From NCBI GenBank assembly GCA_963775935.1, contig CAVZKR010000006.1, positions 153,391-217,390 of the forward strand: a stretch of 64,000 nucleotides of DNA, read 5' to 3'. This stretch comes from JBBIPA01 sp963775935 (GTDB lineage Bacteria; Chloroflexota; Dehalococcoidia; GIF9; UBA5629). The notes under the pieces are model-generated. The model ran no database searches. It saw only the letters and a list, made by a program, of their open reading frames with translations, and was not told the origin of the DNA. Shown here piece after piece: positions 18,279-27,047 of the stretch (its first letter is position 1; each line of letters opens with the position of its first letter). The position numbers and the translations under genes are program-made.

Positions 18279-18464
18279 CAACAAGAAATACTCATATTGT
18301 GCGCAATAATCTTGTACCTTGTCAAACCCTTAATCCTGTCTGGAAAAGCTCGCCTTAAAAGCGGTTTTAAGAGTGGCTAAAAGTTACACGACTCTAAAAC
18401 AGTTCATCGCGCTTTCAAACCCCATCTCCCACTCTGTTGCCCCCTTAAATACAAAATAAACCTA

Positions 18465-18496
18465 TTGACATACCCTGGAGTAACTGACATTATATA
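18465..18496 (+). promoter_or_regulatory. Weak promoter candidate for the TspO-like gene
   Basis: TTGACA at 18465 and TTATAT at 18490 (19-bp spacer, longer than ideal) point toward the gene at 18605. The rest of the 18265-18604 divergent region shows no gene. Confidence 0.35.
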
Positions 18497-18604
18497 GTTA
18501 ATGCGGAGTACTTCTGCACAGCTACAGTTAACAAACAGTTAGATTGAAAATTGTGACTGTGTACGCAATCGCTAACAAATGACCATTATTCAGGGAGGAG
18601 ATCA

Positions 18605-19396
18605 ATGAATAAGAATCGAGTACATATTATTCTATCTATTTTAAACTTACTCGGATTCCTGGGGACAGTTATTGTGAACGGACTGGCCAATGCTCTTCCG
18701 ATAAATAATAAAACGACTGGCCAGTTATCTGACCAATATCCTAACTTATTTGTGCCGGCAGGTCTGACCTTTTCAATTTGGGGAATAATCTATATTCTCC
18801 TTGCGATCTTCGTCATATACCAGTTAATCTCCGCTATAAGAAAGGACACGCAAACTACCTCGTTTATCGATAAAATCGGTATACTGTTTTTCATCACCTC
18901 GATTGCAAATATTGGTTGGATTTTTGCCTGGCACTATATGGTTCTCCCCTTGTCTCTCATTCTCATGCTCATACTATTGGGAACACTGATTGCCATCTAC
19001 TTGCGATTAGGCATCGGTAAATCTAATGCATCAAAAACTGAAAAATACTTAGTGCATCTTCCGTTCAGTGTATATCTTGGTTGGATTACCATCGCAACAA
19101 TTGCCAATACGACAGCTTTATTAGTTGATATCAAATGGAACACGTTTGGGTTTAGCGAGCAATTCTGGACTGTGGCTGTTATTATTGTCGGGATAGCCAT
19201 TGCACTGGTATTACTCAGGAAACGAAATGATATATTTTTCTGTCTCGTCGTAGATTGGGCATTATTGGGCATATTAATAAAAAGGCTCGCTATCGAAGCG
19301 ACACCTGCTCAGAGTGTCGTTGTGGTTGCTATTATTGGGTTAGTACTTATTACTCTCGGAATCATAGTCCAAATCATCAGGAAAAAAGTCTATTAA
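18605..19396 (+). CDS. TspO/MBR-like tryptophan-rich membrane protein
   Basis: A 263-residue protein with about seven or eight hydrophobic segments. NGLANALPINNKTTGQLSD and FVPAGLTFSIWGIIYILL are typical of the long TspO/MBR-like tryptophan-rich sensory proteins. Relatives bind tetrapyrroles or lipids, but the function of this longer branch is not established. It has a GGGAGGAG ribosome site, stands alone, and diverges from the AOR gene. Confidence 0.75.
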   Translation: MNKNRVHIILSILNLLGFLGTVIVNGLANALPINNKTTGQLSDQYPNLFVPAGLTFSIWGIIYILLAIFVIYQLISAIRKDTQTTSFIDKIGILFFITSIANIGWIFAWHYMVLPLSLILMLILLGTLIAIYLRLGIGKSNASKTEKYLVHLPFSVYLGWITIATIANTTALLVDIKWNTFGFSEQFWTVAVIIVGIAIALVLLRKRNDIFFCLVVDWALLGILIKRLAIEATPAQSVVVVAIIGLVLITLGIIVQIIRKKVY

Positions 19397-19628
19397 GTAA
19401 ACAGATTCTGATGATACCTGCGCTCATATAGCAAGCTATGCTAAGTCTTACTTTGTAGTAGATAAGTTGTTTGGATTTGGTCACGGTCAGTAGCAGTCAC
19501 ATGAAAAAAGTAGCAAATAAATCCGAAAAATGAACTGTAATTTTCTCTTCATTCGAATAAAGTGTATAATCAACTGCGCATTTTCATCATTTTTTCAAAA
19601 TATCACGGTTAAGCGGAGTATTAGCATC

Positions 19629-20177
19629 ATGCGATATGGTATTAAAATAATCCTTCTTATCACTCTATTTTTATTCGTTACAGCCTGCATGGACCCTGAA
19701 TATGCCCATCTTAAAAAAGGCGATGACTATTCCGAAAAAGAGAAATGGAGTGAGGCTATTATTGAATATACCAAAGCAATCGAGCTTTCGCCAAATATGA
19801 TTAAAGCCTATAACAACCGGGCTACTGCATATACTGAAAAGGGTGAGTATGATAAAGCCATAGCCGACTGCACAAAGGCAATCGAAATGGACCCGAAATC
19901 CACTATACCTTACTACAACCGCAGTATTGCTTACCTCTATAACCGTGAATATAACAAGGCAATTTCTGATTGCGAAAAAATCATCGAGTTCGGATTAAAT
20001 TCGTCCTGGGTTTACTATCATCGGGGTATGGGTTACTTTGGATTGGAAAATTACAGGTCTGCGATTGCTGACTTCACGACGGCAAAGCGGATATCAACGA
20101 GTACCCAATTTATTCAGATGGTAGACCAGAAAATCAAGGATGCCGAAATATTTATGAATAAGCCACAACCGCAGTAG
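19629..20177 (+). CDS. TPR-repeat lipoprotein
   Basis: A 182-residue protein from ATG 19629, where a signal peptide with lipobox VTACM begins properly; the longer frame from 19530 has no ribosome site. At least three tetratricopeptide repeats follow (for example EAIIEYTKAIELSPN, KAIADCTKAIEMDPK), so it should be an extracytoplasmic scaffold. It resembles the larger TPR lipoprotein at 59726. No partner is evident. Confidence 0.8.
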   Translation: MRYGIKIILLITLFLFVTACMDPEYAHLKKGDDYSEKEKWSEAIIEYTKAIELSPNMIKAYNNRATAYTEKGEYDKAIADCTKAIEMDPKSTIPYYNRSIAYLYNREYNKAISDCEKIIEFGLNSSWVYYHRGMGYFGLENYRSAIADFTTAKRISTSTQFIQMVDQKIKDAEIFMNKPQPQ

Positions 20178-20231
20178 TCAACCTGTAAGTTGTTCGAAAT
20201 GTTGTTCGATTGCGATGATTATATATAATTT

Positions 20232-20260
20232 TTGACAACTGGAACGTAATACGATATACT
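20232..20260 (+). promoter_or_regulatory. Strong sigma-70 promoter of the pantothenate operon
   Basis: TTGACA (20232-20237), 17-bp spacer, TATACT (20255-20260). The start of transcription is expected near 20267, about 150 nt before the first gene. Confidence 0.75.
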
Positions 20261-20266
20261 AGAAAT

Positions 20267-20370
20267 CGCCATCGACCCATGTGGCGGTGAGCGTGTATTT
20301 ACAATAGAATACAAAAAGCGCTTGGATCAGAAACGACCGAGACGTGATATAGGGAAGATTAGGTTGTTGT
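20267..20370 (+). ncRNA. Structured leader of the pan operon, candidate pan-type cis-regulatory RNA
   Basis: The stretch lies between a near-consensus promoter and an intrinsic terminator and holds no ORF. It can fold: CGCCA with TGGCG near 20268-20288, and AGCG-GTATT with AATAC-CGCT a little further on, leaving an A-rich internal loop. A pan RNA motif upstream of pantothenate genes has been described in Chloroflexi and Firmicutes. The position fits, but I could not verify the covariance consensus. The plain alternative is a simple attenuator leader. Confidence 0.45.
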
Positions 20371-20407
20371 GCCTTCTCGGCAGTGCTGAGAAGGCTTTTT
20401 ATTTTTT
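20371..20407 (+). terminator. Intrinsic terminator or attenuator before the pan operon
   Basis: GCCTTCTC pairs with GAGAAGGC around a 9-nt loop and is followed by TTTTTATTTTTT. It ends 13 bp before the first pan-operon start codon, so it would cut the operon transcript unless an antiterminator forms. This is the classic arrangement of riboswitch-controlled attenuation. Confidence 0.85.
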
Positions 20408-20419
20408 CAGGAGAGGTAA

Positions 20420-21298
20420 ATGATAACAATAGGATTTATAGGTGCCGGAATAACAGGAACAGCATTAGCAGTACGGCTTCACCGTCACGGCTACCGTATA
20501 ATCGCTGTATCCAGCCGTACTTTTGCTTCAGCAGAAAGATTAGCTCGAAGGATAGATGGTTGCCGGGTCTATAATACTGCTCAGGAAGTCGCCAACGAAG
20601 CTCAACTCATTTTTATCACTACCCCCGATGATGTCATTAACGAAGTAGCCAGCAGAGTTCGATGGCACAGAGATCAAAGCATAGTACATTGTAGCGGAGC
20701 ACATTCCACGGACATTCTTGCAGCAGCAAAACAATTCGGAGCTCACACCGGTTGTTTCCATCCACTCCAGACTTTTGCCAATATTGAGCAGGCTATTGAA
20801 AATCTTCCCGGCTCAACCTTCGCTATCGAAGCCAGTGAGCCACTATTGACCATACTGCAAGAAATGGCTACCTCAATGGCATGCAATTGGGTAATTCTAA
20901 CTGCCGATAATAAAGTACTCTACCATACAGCAGCGGTCTTTGCCTGCAACTATCTGGTCACTCTGGTTAAACTAGCTACCGATTTATGGCAGGATTTCGG
21001 AATACCCAGGAAACAGGCAGTTAAAGCACTCTTGCCATTATTACATGGCACGCTCAGTAACGTAGAGAGGATCGGCTTGCCTGATTGCCTCACTGGCCCT
21101 ATTGCTCGGGGAGACCTTGGCACTATTAAAAAGCACCTGGAAGCGCTGGAGAAGGAAAAACCTTGTTTACTAAGCAGTTATAAGCAACTGGGGTTACAAA
21201 CTATATCAATTGCTTTAGATAAAGGAAAAATTAATTCTGAAAAAGCCAAGGAATTAGAGGTTCTCTTATCGAAGCAACCGCAAGGAGTACTGTCATGA
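20420..21298 (+). CDS. Rossmann-like DUF2520-family oxidoreductase
   Basis: A 292-residue protein with an N-terminal NAD(P)-binding fold (IGFIGAGITGTALAVRL, residues 3-19) and a C-terminal helical DUF2520 domain (about 130-280). FITTPDD and HCSGAHSTD are typical of this family. Relatives often sit with pantothenate genes. No panE is in the window, so a ketopantoate-reductase-like role is a reasonable but unproven guess. Its stop overlaps the panD start by 4 nt, showing tight coupling. The ribosome site is AGGAGAGG. Confidence 0.82.
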   Translation: MITIGFIGAGITGTALAVRLHRHGYRIIAVSSRTFASAERLARRIDGCRVYNTAQEVANEAQLIFITTPDDVINEVASRVRWHRDQSIVHCSGAHSTDILAAAKQFGAHTGCFHPLQTFANIEQAIENLPGSTFAIEASEPLLTILQEMATSMACNWVILTADNKVLYHTAAVFACNYLVTLVKLATDLWQDFGIPRKQAVKALLPLLHGTLSNVERIGLPDCLTGPIARGDLGTIKKHLEALEKEKPCLLSSYKQLGLQTISIALDKGKINSEKAKELEVLLSKQPQGVLS

Positions 21299-21696
21299 GG
21301 ACCATGCTTAAGAGCAAGATACACCGAGCACGAGTAACTGCAGGTAATGTTGATTACGAAGGGAGCATTACTATTGATAAGGTACTCATGGAAGCTGCTG
21401 ATATTCTTCCCTATGAAAGAGTAGAAGTACTGGATATTAATAACGGTGCTAGACTAAGCACGTATGCTATCGAAGGGGGAGTGGGTTCAGGAGAAATTTG
21501 CCTTAACGGTGCCGCAGCTAGATTGATTGCTAAGAATGATACGGTCATTATTCTCACCTACCATGAAGTTCCCGAAGAGGAAGCAATTAAAGCAGCCCCT
21601 CGACTGGTCTACGTGGACTCTTCAAATAGAATAGTTGATGTAAAAAATACTGGAAGCGAACAGGACTGGACAAAAGAACTGCTCTCAACACTTTAA
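21295..21696 (+). CDS. panD: Aspartate 1-decarboxylase
   Basis: A 133-residue proenzyme of normal length. MRTMLKSKIHRARVT is the typical start. The self-cleavage site is Gly23-Ser24 in YEGSIT; Ser24 becomes the pyruvoyl group. It makes beta-alanine from L-aspartate for pantothenate. NGAARL and the DxVIILTYHEVPEEEA end also fit. It is the second gene of the pan operon. Confidence 0.96.
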   Translation: MRTMLKSKIHRARVTAGNVDYEGSITIDKVLMEAADILPYERVEVLDINNGARLSTYAIEGGVGSGEICLNGAAARLIAKNDTVIILTYHEVPEEEAIKAAPRLVYVDSSNRIVDVKNTGSEQDWTKELLSTL

Positions 21697-21711
21697 ATTG
21701 GGGACTATAAA

Positions 21712-22560
21712 ATGCGTATTACCATTAATAACATCAAGGAAATGAAACTGAAAAAAGAGAGAATAGTCATGCTAACCGCCTATGACTATTCTACGGCCAA
21801 ATTGGTGGATGAGGCTGGCGTGCCCCTTATTCTCGTCGGTGATAGCCTCGGTATGGTCATTTTAGGATATGACTCTACAATTCCAGTCACTATGGAGGAT
21901 ATGCTGCATCATACAAAAGCTGTAACCAGAGGTGTCAAGCAAGCTCTGGTAATAGGCGATATGCCATTCATGACCTACCATACCAACAGTTCAGATGCTC
22001 TGCGCAATGCTGCCCGCTTTATTCAAGAAGCAGGGGCACAGGCTATTAAACTTGAGGGTGGCGAGGTCATTGCTGAAACAGTAAAGCGAATCGTCGACTG
22101 CGGAATTCCTGTCATGGGACACCTTGGACTGACACCTCAATTTATACATCAGTTAGGTGGATATAAATTGCAGGGTAAAACACCTGAGGCTGCAAAGCGT
22201 TTACTCGACGATGCTTGTGCGCTAGAGCAAGCAGGAGCCTTTGCGATCGTGCTCGAACTTGTCCCCGCTCAACTTTCAAAGTTGATTACTCAAAATATCA
22301 ATGTGCCCACTATCGGTATCGGCGCTGGACCTGATTGCGATGGACAAGTACAGGTGGTGAGCGATGTTCTGGGACTCTTCACTGATTTTGTACCAAAACA
22401 TGCCAAGCAATATGCTAAATTAGCCGACAACATCAAGGCTGCCATCGCCAATTACGCAGCTGAAGTTAAGGCTGGTAGTTTTCCCACGCCATCTCATAGC
22501 TCCTCCATTGATGAAAGCCTCCTCAAAGACCTGGAGCGCTGCTGCAAGCCACATAGCTAA
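21712..22560 (+). CDS. panB: 3-methyl-2-oxobutanoate hydroxymethyltransferase
   Basis: A 282-residue TIM-barrel enzyme that makes ketopantoate from ketoisovalerate and methylene-tetrahydrofolate. Family blocks visible are MLTAYDYSTAKLVDEAG, LVGDSLGMVILGYDST, DMPFMTY, KLEGG, GHLGLTPQ and IGIGAGPDCDGQVQV. The length is typical. It lies 15 bp after panD and 2 bp before panC. Confidence 0.97.
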   Translation: MRITINNIKEMKLKKERIVMLTAYDYSTAKLVDEAGVPLILVGDSLGMVILGYDSTIPVTMEDMLHHTKAVTRGVKQALVIGDMPFMTYHTNSSDALRNAARFIQEAGAQAIKLEGGEVIAETVKRIVDCGIPVMGHLGLTPQFIHQLGGYKLQGKTPEAAKRLLDDACALEQAGAFAIVLELVPAQLSKLITQNINVPTIGIGAGPDCDGQVQVVSDVLGLFTDFVPKHAKQYAKLADNIKAAIANYAAEVKAGSFPTPSHSSSIDESLLKDLERCCKPHS

Positions 22561-22562
22561 CC

Positions 22563-23396
22563 ATGGAACTAGCCAAGACTATTGTTAGAATGAAGGTACT
22601 GAGACACAGTATTACTGGTTCGATAGGCTTTGTTCCGACTATGGGTTTTCTCCACAAAGGACACTTATCCCTGGTTAAAAAAGCAAAAGCCGAGAATTCG
22701 ACAGTAGTAGTAAGTATCTTCGTTAATCCAACACAATTTGGTCCCACCGAAGATTTCAAAACATACCCCCGAAATCTGGAACGTGATTTATCTCTACTAG
22801 AAAAAGCACACACGGATATCGTTTTTATACCATCGAATGAGGAAATGTATCCACCAGAGTTCAATAGCTGGATAGAGGTTCAAAAACTTACCGACAAGCT
22901 TGAAGGTAAATCCCGTCCGGGTCATTTTAAAGGCGTAACCACCGTTGTCGCTAAGCTATTCAACATCATTGAACCAACCAGAGCTTACTTTGGACAAAAA
23001 GACGCCCAACAGGCGCTTGTAATCCAGAAAATGGTTGTTGACCTCAATATGAACTTAGAAATTGTCGTTTGTCCTACTGTGAGAGAGAAGGATGGACTTG
23101 CGATGAGCAGCCGCAACACGTATCTGAATCCACAAGAGCGCGAGGCTGCCGCCGTTCTGTTTAAAGCATTAACCAGAGCACAACAAATGCGAGAAAAAGG
23201 TGAGAGCAAAGCCGAACGTCTGTGTCAGGAGATTGTCGCTTTTATTAAAGAGGAACCACTGGCAACAATTGAGTATATTAGCATAGCTGATACTCAAACT
23301 CTCGAAGAGCTGACTGAAATAAGCAAACCTGCCCTGGTATCCATGGCAATTCGAATCGGTCAGACAAGGCTCATTGATAACATCGTCCTGAAATAA
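22563..23396 (+). CDS. panC: Pantothenate synthetase
   Basis: A 277-residue ligase joining pantoate and beta-alanine with ATP. The HIGH-like motif is visible in PTMGFLHKGHLSL and the KMSKS-like region in LAMSSRNTYL. FVNPTQFGPTEDF, GHFKGVTTVVAKLFNI and YFGQKDAQQ are also characteristic. It is the last gene of the operon; no terminator is obvious after it. Confidence 0.97.
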   Translation: MELAKTIVRMKVLRHSITGSIGFVPTMGFLHKGHLSLVKKAKAENSTVVVSIFVNPTQFGPTEDFKTYPRNLERDLSLLEKAHTDIVFIPSNEEMYPPEFNSWIEVQKLTDKLEGKSRPGHFKGVTTVVAKLFNIIEPTRAYFGQKDAQQALVIQKMVVDLNMNLEIVVCPTVREKDGLAMSSRNTYLNPQEREAAAVLFKALTRAQQMREKGESKAERLCQEIVAFIKEEPLATIEYISIADTQTLEELTEISKPALVSMAIRIGQTRLIDNIVLK

Positions 23397-23400
23397 GAAA

Positions 23401-23606
23401 CTACCTTCGCATCAGCGTTATCAATCCAATCATAGCTAAGAACGACAGCCCGGCGCCAAAATAGAACGTACAAGCAGGGCTAATAGCTTGCCAAAACCAA
23501 CCCGCTATAAGATTGGCTGGTGAAACTGTCATGCCTATGCTGACTAAGCCATGAGAAAATCTTGACAGGATTCTTGGCCCAGTGTTAAACTCACGTGGTT
23601 AAACCG
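23401..23606 (-). pseudogene. C-terminal remnant of a membrane transporter, probably MFS
   Basis: The minus strand reads about 67 residues ending at a TAG at 23403-23401: SRFSHGLVSIGMTVSPANL, then AGWFWQAISPACTFYFGAG and a hydrophobic end with MRR. Two hydrophobic helices joined by PANLIAGWFWQ resemble the last helices of major facilitator proteins. An upstream in-frame stop closes the frame and the redox operon now starts there. Identification is by pattern only. Confidence 0.5.
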
Positions 23607-23628
23607 TAAAACACAATTGGAGATGAAG

Positions 23629-24345
23629 ATGGCAAAGCGCAAATCCAGGTTTGTGGGAATGAGAATGAACGAGGCCCAGGACAAGGTTCTCGCCAAATTA
23701 CAGCAAGGTTCTCAATTAAGCAAGAGTGAAATCCTGCTTAGAGGTTTGGAACTTCTCGATGAGTATTATTCCCTCGGTCTTGACCATCCTCCTCTAAATC
23801 ACGAACTGAAAAGCTTGGAGGCTGAGGCAATCCACCATGCTCAGGCTTTACGGCAAATCCGGAAAAAAGAGGAGGCGATACGGCAAACAATCAGCCAATT
23901 GGGCAGTGTTGATAAAATTGTAGATAAATATCAAGGCAAGAAAAATGCGCTTATCCAGGTACTCCTTGATATCCAGGCAGAAAATCACTGGCTCCCGAAA
24001 CCTGCTCTTATGTGGGTTGCCGAAAGACTGGGTGTGCCATGGTCACAGATTTACCATATTGCCACCTTTTACAAAGCCTTTAACCTCGTCCCTCAAGGTC
24101 GCCATACCATCCAGGTATGTTTAGGAACCGCTTGTCAAGTGCGCGGTGGCCCTAGGCTTCTCGATAAGGTGATAGATGTTCTAAAAATTCAGCCTGGTGA
24201 GACTGACAAAGACCAGAGATTCAGCCTAACTACAGTAAACTGCCTGGGTTGCTGCGCTCTCGGGCCAGTGATGGTAATAAATGGTGTTTATTATAGTAAT
24301 CCTACTCTGGATGAAATTAAACAACTTGTATCCAGTTCTCAGTAG
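23629..24345 (+). CDS. NuoE-like [2Fe-2S] subunit with N-terminal ribbon-helix-helix-like domain
   Basis: A 238-residue protein from ATG 23629 (GGAG at a good distance; TTG 23617 and ATG 23623 are in frame). Residues 1-45 read KRKSRFVGMRMNEAQDKVL and LSKSEILLRGLELLDEYY, the strand-helix-helix pattern of ribbon-helix-helix DNA-binding domains. A helical linker follows. The NuoE/HndA thioredoxin-like domain occupies about 85-238, with cluster ligands in CLGTAC and CLGCCALGP. Classic NuoE subunits lack the DNA-binding-like part. It begins the 13-kb redox operon and pairs with the next gene. Confidence 0.82.
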   Translation: MAKRKSRFVGMRMNEAQDKVLAKLQQGSQLSKSEILLRGLELLDEYYSLGLDHPPLNHELKSLEAEAIHHAQALRQIRKKEEAIRQTISQLGSVDKIVDKYQGKKNALIQVLLDIQAENHWLPKPALMWVAERLGVPWSQIYHIATFYKAFNLVPQGRHTIQVCLGTACQVRGGPRLLDKVIDVLKIQPGETDKDQRFSLTTVNCLGCCALGPVMVINGVYYSNPTLDEIKQLVSSSQ

Positions 24346-24362
24346 ACAGAAGGAGAAGAAAT

Positions 24363-26279
24363 ATGGCAAAGTTAAATTCTCCCCTTGATTTAGAAAAGCT
24401 GAGACAGAAGATACTATCCCGCCGTGACGCCAATCGTCCCTGCGTTACAATTTGCGCTGGTACAGGTTGCCAGGTTAATGGCTCTGACAAAATTATCGAT
24501 ACCTTAACCCAAGAAATAGAGCACCAAGGACTTAAGGGTACTATTGATATTCGGCATACTGGATGCCATGGTTTTTGCGAACGTGGGCCTATCGTGGTTA
24601 TTTTCCCTCAGCAAATTTGCTACTTAAGAGTACAGGCAAAGGATATTGCTGAAATTGTTTCCAACACTTTGCTTCATAATAAGTTAGTCGACCACCTGCT
24701 CTATAAGGATATAGAGACCAGTCGTCACATAGCTTTAGAGCATGAAATACCCTTCTATAAGCATCAGACCCGCATTATCTTAGGTAACAATCGGCTTATG
24801 GATCCCGAGAAGATAGATGATTATATTGCCTTAGGAGGTTATTCTGCTCTGACTAAAGCATTATTCGATCTAGGTCGTGATAAAGTGCTGCAGATGATAA
24901 AAGATTCTAACCTGAGAGGTAGAGGTGGTGGCGGTTTTCCTACTGGCGTGAAATGGGAAACAACTCGTAATGCACCTGGAGAACCTAAATACGTCGTCGT
25001 TAATGCGGACGAGGGGGACCCTGGTGCTTATGCTAATCGCAGTTTGCTTGAAGGCAACCCTCATAGCGTGCTGGAAGGACTGACAATTGGTGCCTATGCT
25101 ATCGGTTCCAGCGAAGGTTATGTGTACGTCCGCCAGGAATATCCACTCGCCGTACAGAAAATTGCCACGGCTATTGAGCGAGCCAATGAATATGGCTTGC
25201 TCGGGGATAATATTTTGGGTTCAGGCTTCAGTTTCAATGTTTATATTCACCGAGGCGCTGGTGCTTTTGTATCTGGAGAATCAAGTGCACTCATGACAGC
25301 CATAGAAGGTAAGGTGGGAGAACCCAAACCAAAGTATATACATACTGCCGTGAGTGGTATAGAAGGTAAACCGAGTACACTCAATAATGTGGAGACGTGG
25401 GCGAATGTCCCCCTCATCATCAATAACGGCGTCGATTGGTTTAAGAGTATTGGCACAGCCGGTAGCAAAGGAACAAAGATTTTTTCACTTGTAGGTAAAG
25501 TCAACAATACTGGGCTAGTTGAAGTGCCGATGGGCATTACCTTGCGAGAAATCATCTTCAACATAGGTGGCGGTATTCTCAATGGCAAAAAGTTTAAGGC
25601 GGTTCAAACAGGTGGTCCTTCGGGTGGTTGTATTCCTGAAAGTCTGCTGGATATGGTGGTAGATTTTGATGAGCTTAGTAAGGTTGGCTCGATGATGGGG
25701 TCAGGCGGCATGATTGTTATGGACGAAGATACCTGCATGGTTGATATCGCCAGATTTTTCATCAACTTCCTCACACAGGAATCTTGTGGGAAGTGCGTGC
25801 CCTGCCGTGAAGGATTAAGGCAAATGCTCAACATTTTTAATCGTATTTGTGCGGGCAAAGGAATTGAGGGCGATATTGAACTCCTAGAAGAGATCTCACA
25901 GGTGATGGCAGATGCTTCCCTATGTGCTCTGGGGACAAGCGCACCCAACCCTGTTTTAAGCACTATTAAGTATTTCCGAGACGAATACGAGGCACACATC
26001 AAAAATAAACGCTGCCCCGCTAAAGTCTGTCGCGAGCTTATCACATACTATATTCTTCCTGAAAAATGTCAGGCGTGTCTTATCTGTGCTCGCGAATGCC
26101 CAGTACAAGCGATCAAGGGAAGCAAAGGTATTGTCCATGTCATTGATCAGGATAAATGTACCAAATGTGGCACGTGTTTTGAGGTTTGTCCATCCCGCTT
26201 TAATGCTGTGACCAAGCTCTCAGGTGAACCAGTGCCGCAGGCTACTAATGGTGAGCCCAAAGTAATACATAGAAGGTAA
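24363..26279 (+). CDS. NuoF-like NADH-binding flavoprotein with ferredoxin tail, set 1
   Basis: A 638-residue protein. An N-terminal thioredoxin-like [2Fe-2S] domain (CAGTGC, HTGCHGFCERGP; about 20-125) precedes the NADH/FMN domain (LRGRGGGGFPTGVKW, NADEGDPGAYANR), the SLBB part and the [4Fe-4S] motif ESCGKCVPCREG. Two C-x2-C-x2-C-x3-C clusters (CQACLICARECP, CTKCGTCFEVCP) end the protein. This layout is found in HndC/HydB subunits of NAD-linked, often bifurcating, hydrogenases and formate dehydrogenases. It should move electrons between NADH and iron-sulfur partners in the cytoplasm. Confidence 0.93.
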   Translation: MAKLNSPLDLEKLRQKILSRRDANRPCVTICAGTGCQVNGSDKIIDTLTQEIEHQGLKGTIDIRHTGCHGFCERGPIVVIFPQQICYLRVQAKDIAEIVSNTLLHNKLVDHLLYKDIETSRHIALEHEIPFYKHQTRIILGNNRLMDPEKIDDYIALGGYSALTKALFDLGRDKVLQMIKDSNLRGRGGGGFPTGVKWETTRNAPGEPKYVVVNADEGDPGAYANRSLLEGNPHSVLEGLTIGAYAIGSSEGYVYVRQEYPLAVQKIATAIERANEYGLLGDNILGSGFSFNVYIHRGAGAFVSGESSALMTAIEGKVGEPKPKYIHTAVSGIEGKPSTLNNVETWANVPLIINNGVDWFKSIGTAGSKGTKIFSLVGKVNNTGLVEVPMGITLREIIFNIGGGILNGKKFKAVQTGGPSGGCIPESLLDMVVDFDELSKVGSMMGSGGMIVMDEDTCMVDIARFFINFLTQESCGKCVPCREGLRQMLNIFNRICAGKGIEGDIELLEEISQVMADASLCALGTSAPNPVLSTIKYFRDEYEAHIKNKRCPAKVCRELITYYILPEKCQACLICARECPVQAIKGSKGIVHVIDQDKCTKCGTCFEVCPSRFNAVTKLSGEPVPQATNGEPKVIHRR

Positions 26280-26286
26280 TACAAAG

Positions 26287-26883
26287 ATGAAAAGTGTAAA
26301 ATTGAAGATTGATGGTAACACTGTCGAGATTGAGGAGGGAACTACCATTCTTCAAGCAGCACGGCTTGCAGGAATTGATATACCAACCTTTTGTTATCAT
26401 GAGAAACTAGAGCCTTATGGTGCATGTAGGCTGTGTATTGTGGAGATAACTAAAAACAAGCGACAACGGCTGGTTGCATCCTGCGTCTATTCTGCCGAAG
26501 AAGGTTTGGTAGTAAACACGAAGTCGGAGCGAGTAAATAAAATCCGCAAAATGATTTTGGAGTTGCTCCTACCCCTTTCACCTACCGGCCCACTGGAATC
26601 ATTAGCCCGCAAGTACGGAGTAGAAAAATCGCGTTTCTCAGCAAAACCCACAGCTTGCATTCTCTGCGGTTTATGTGTCCGTTACTGTGCGGAAATCAAG
26701 AAGGCTAACGCCATCGGTTTCATCGGCAGAGGTACAGATAGAGAGGTTGCATTCCTGCCAGAGGTAGCCCCAAGCGTTTGTGGAAGCTGCCGAGAATGTT
26801 TCCCACTTTGTCCCAGTGGTAAGCTCGCCTCAGAAAGTGACGGTGTCTGGTTTCCACCACCAATATGGCAAGGTAAACGTTAA
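26287..26883 (+). CDS. HoxU/NuoG-N-like iron-sulfur protein
   Basis: A 198-residue protein with an N-terminal plant-type [2Fe-2S] domain (CYHEKLEPYGACRLC, then a Cys in VASCVY) and a C-terminal pair of Cys clusters (CILCGLCVRYC and CGSCRECFPLC). It resembles HoxU or the start of NuoG, without a molybdopterin or H-cluster domain. It may carry electrons from the set 1 diaphorase to a catalytic subunit not encoded beside it, or to the formate dehydrogenase downstream. Confidence 0.85.
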   Translation: MKSVKLKIDGNTVEIEEGTTILQAARLAGIDIPTFCYHEKLEPYGACRLCIVEITKNKRQRLVASCVYSAEEGLVVNTKSERVNKIRKMILELLLPLSPTGPLESLARKYGVEKSRFSAKPTACILCGLCVRYCAEIKKANAIGFIGRGTDREVAFLPEVAPSVCGSCRECFPLCPSGKLASESDGVWFPPPIWQGKR

Positions 26884-26984
26884 CCTCATCAGTAAGCGGT
26901 GAAAGAAGCTCCAGACTCTATATCGGCAAGATATTTTAGCTGTCTACTGTTGGTGAATTCATTAGTGTCAACAATACAGTCATA

Positions 26985-27013
26985 TTGACCACGAATGTAG
27001 TTTCTGGTAAACT
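26985..27013 (+). promoter_or_regulatory. Predicted internal promoter before the second NuoE
   Basis: TTGACC (26985), 17-bp spacer, TAAACT (27008), in the 164-bp gap before the TTG start at 27048. It suggests that set 2 and the formate dehydrogenase can be expressed separately from set 1. Confidence 0.5.
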
Positions 27014-27047
27014 TTCTGCTTGGTTATTTTAAGCTGGGGGGACAAGC

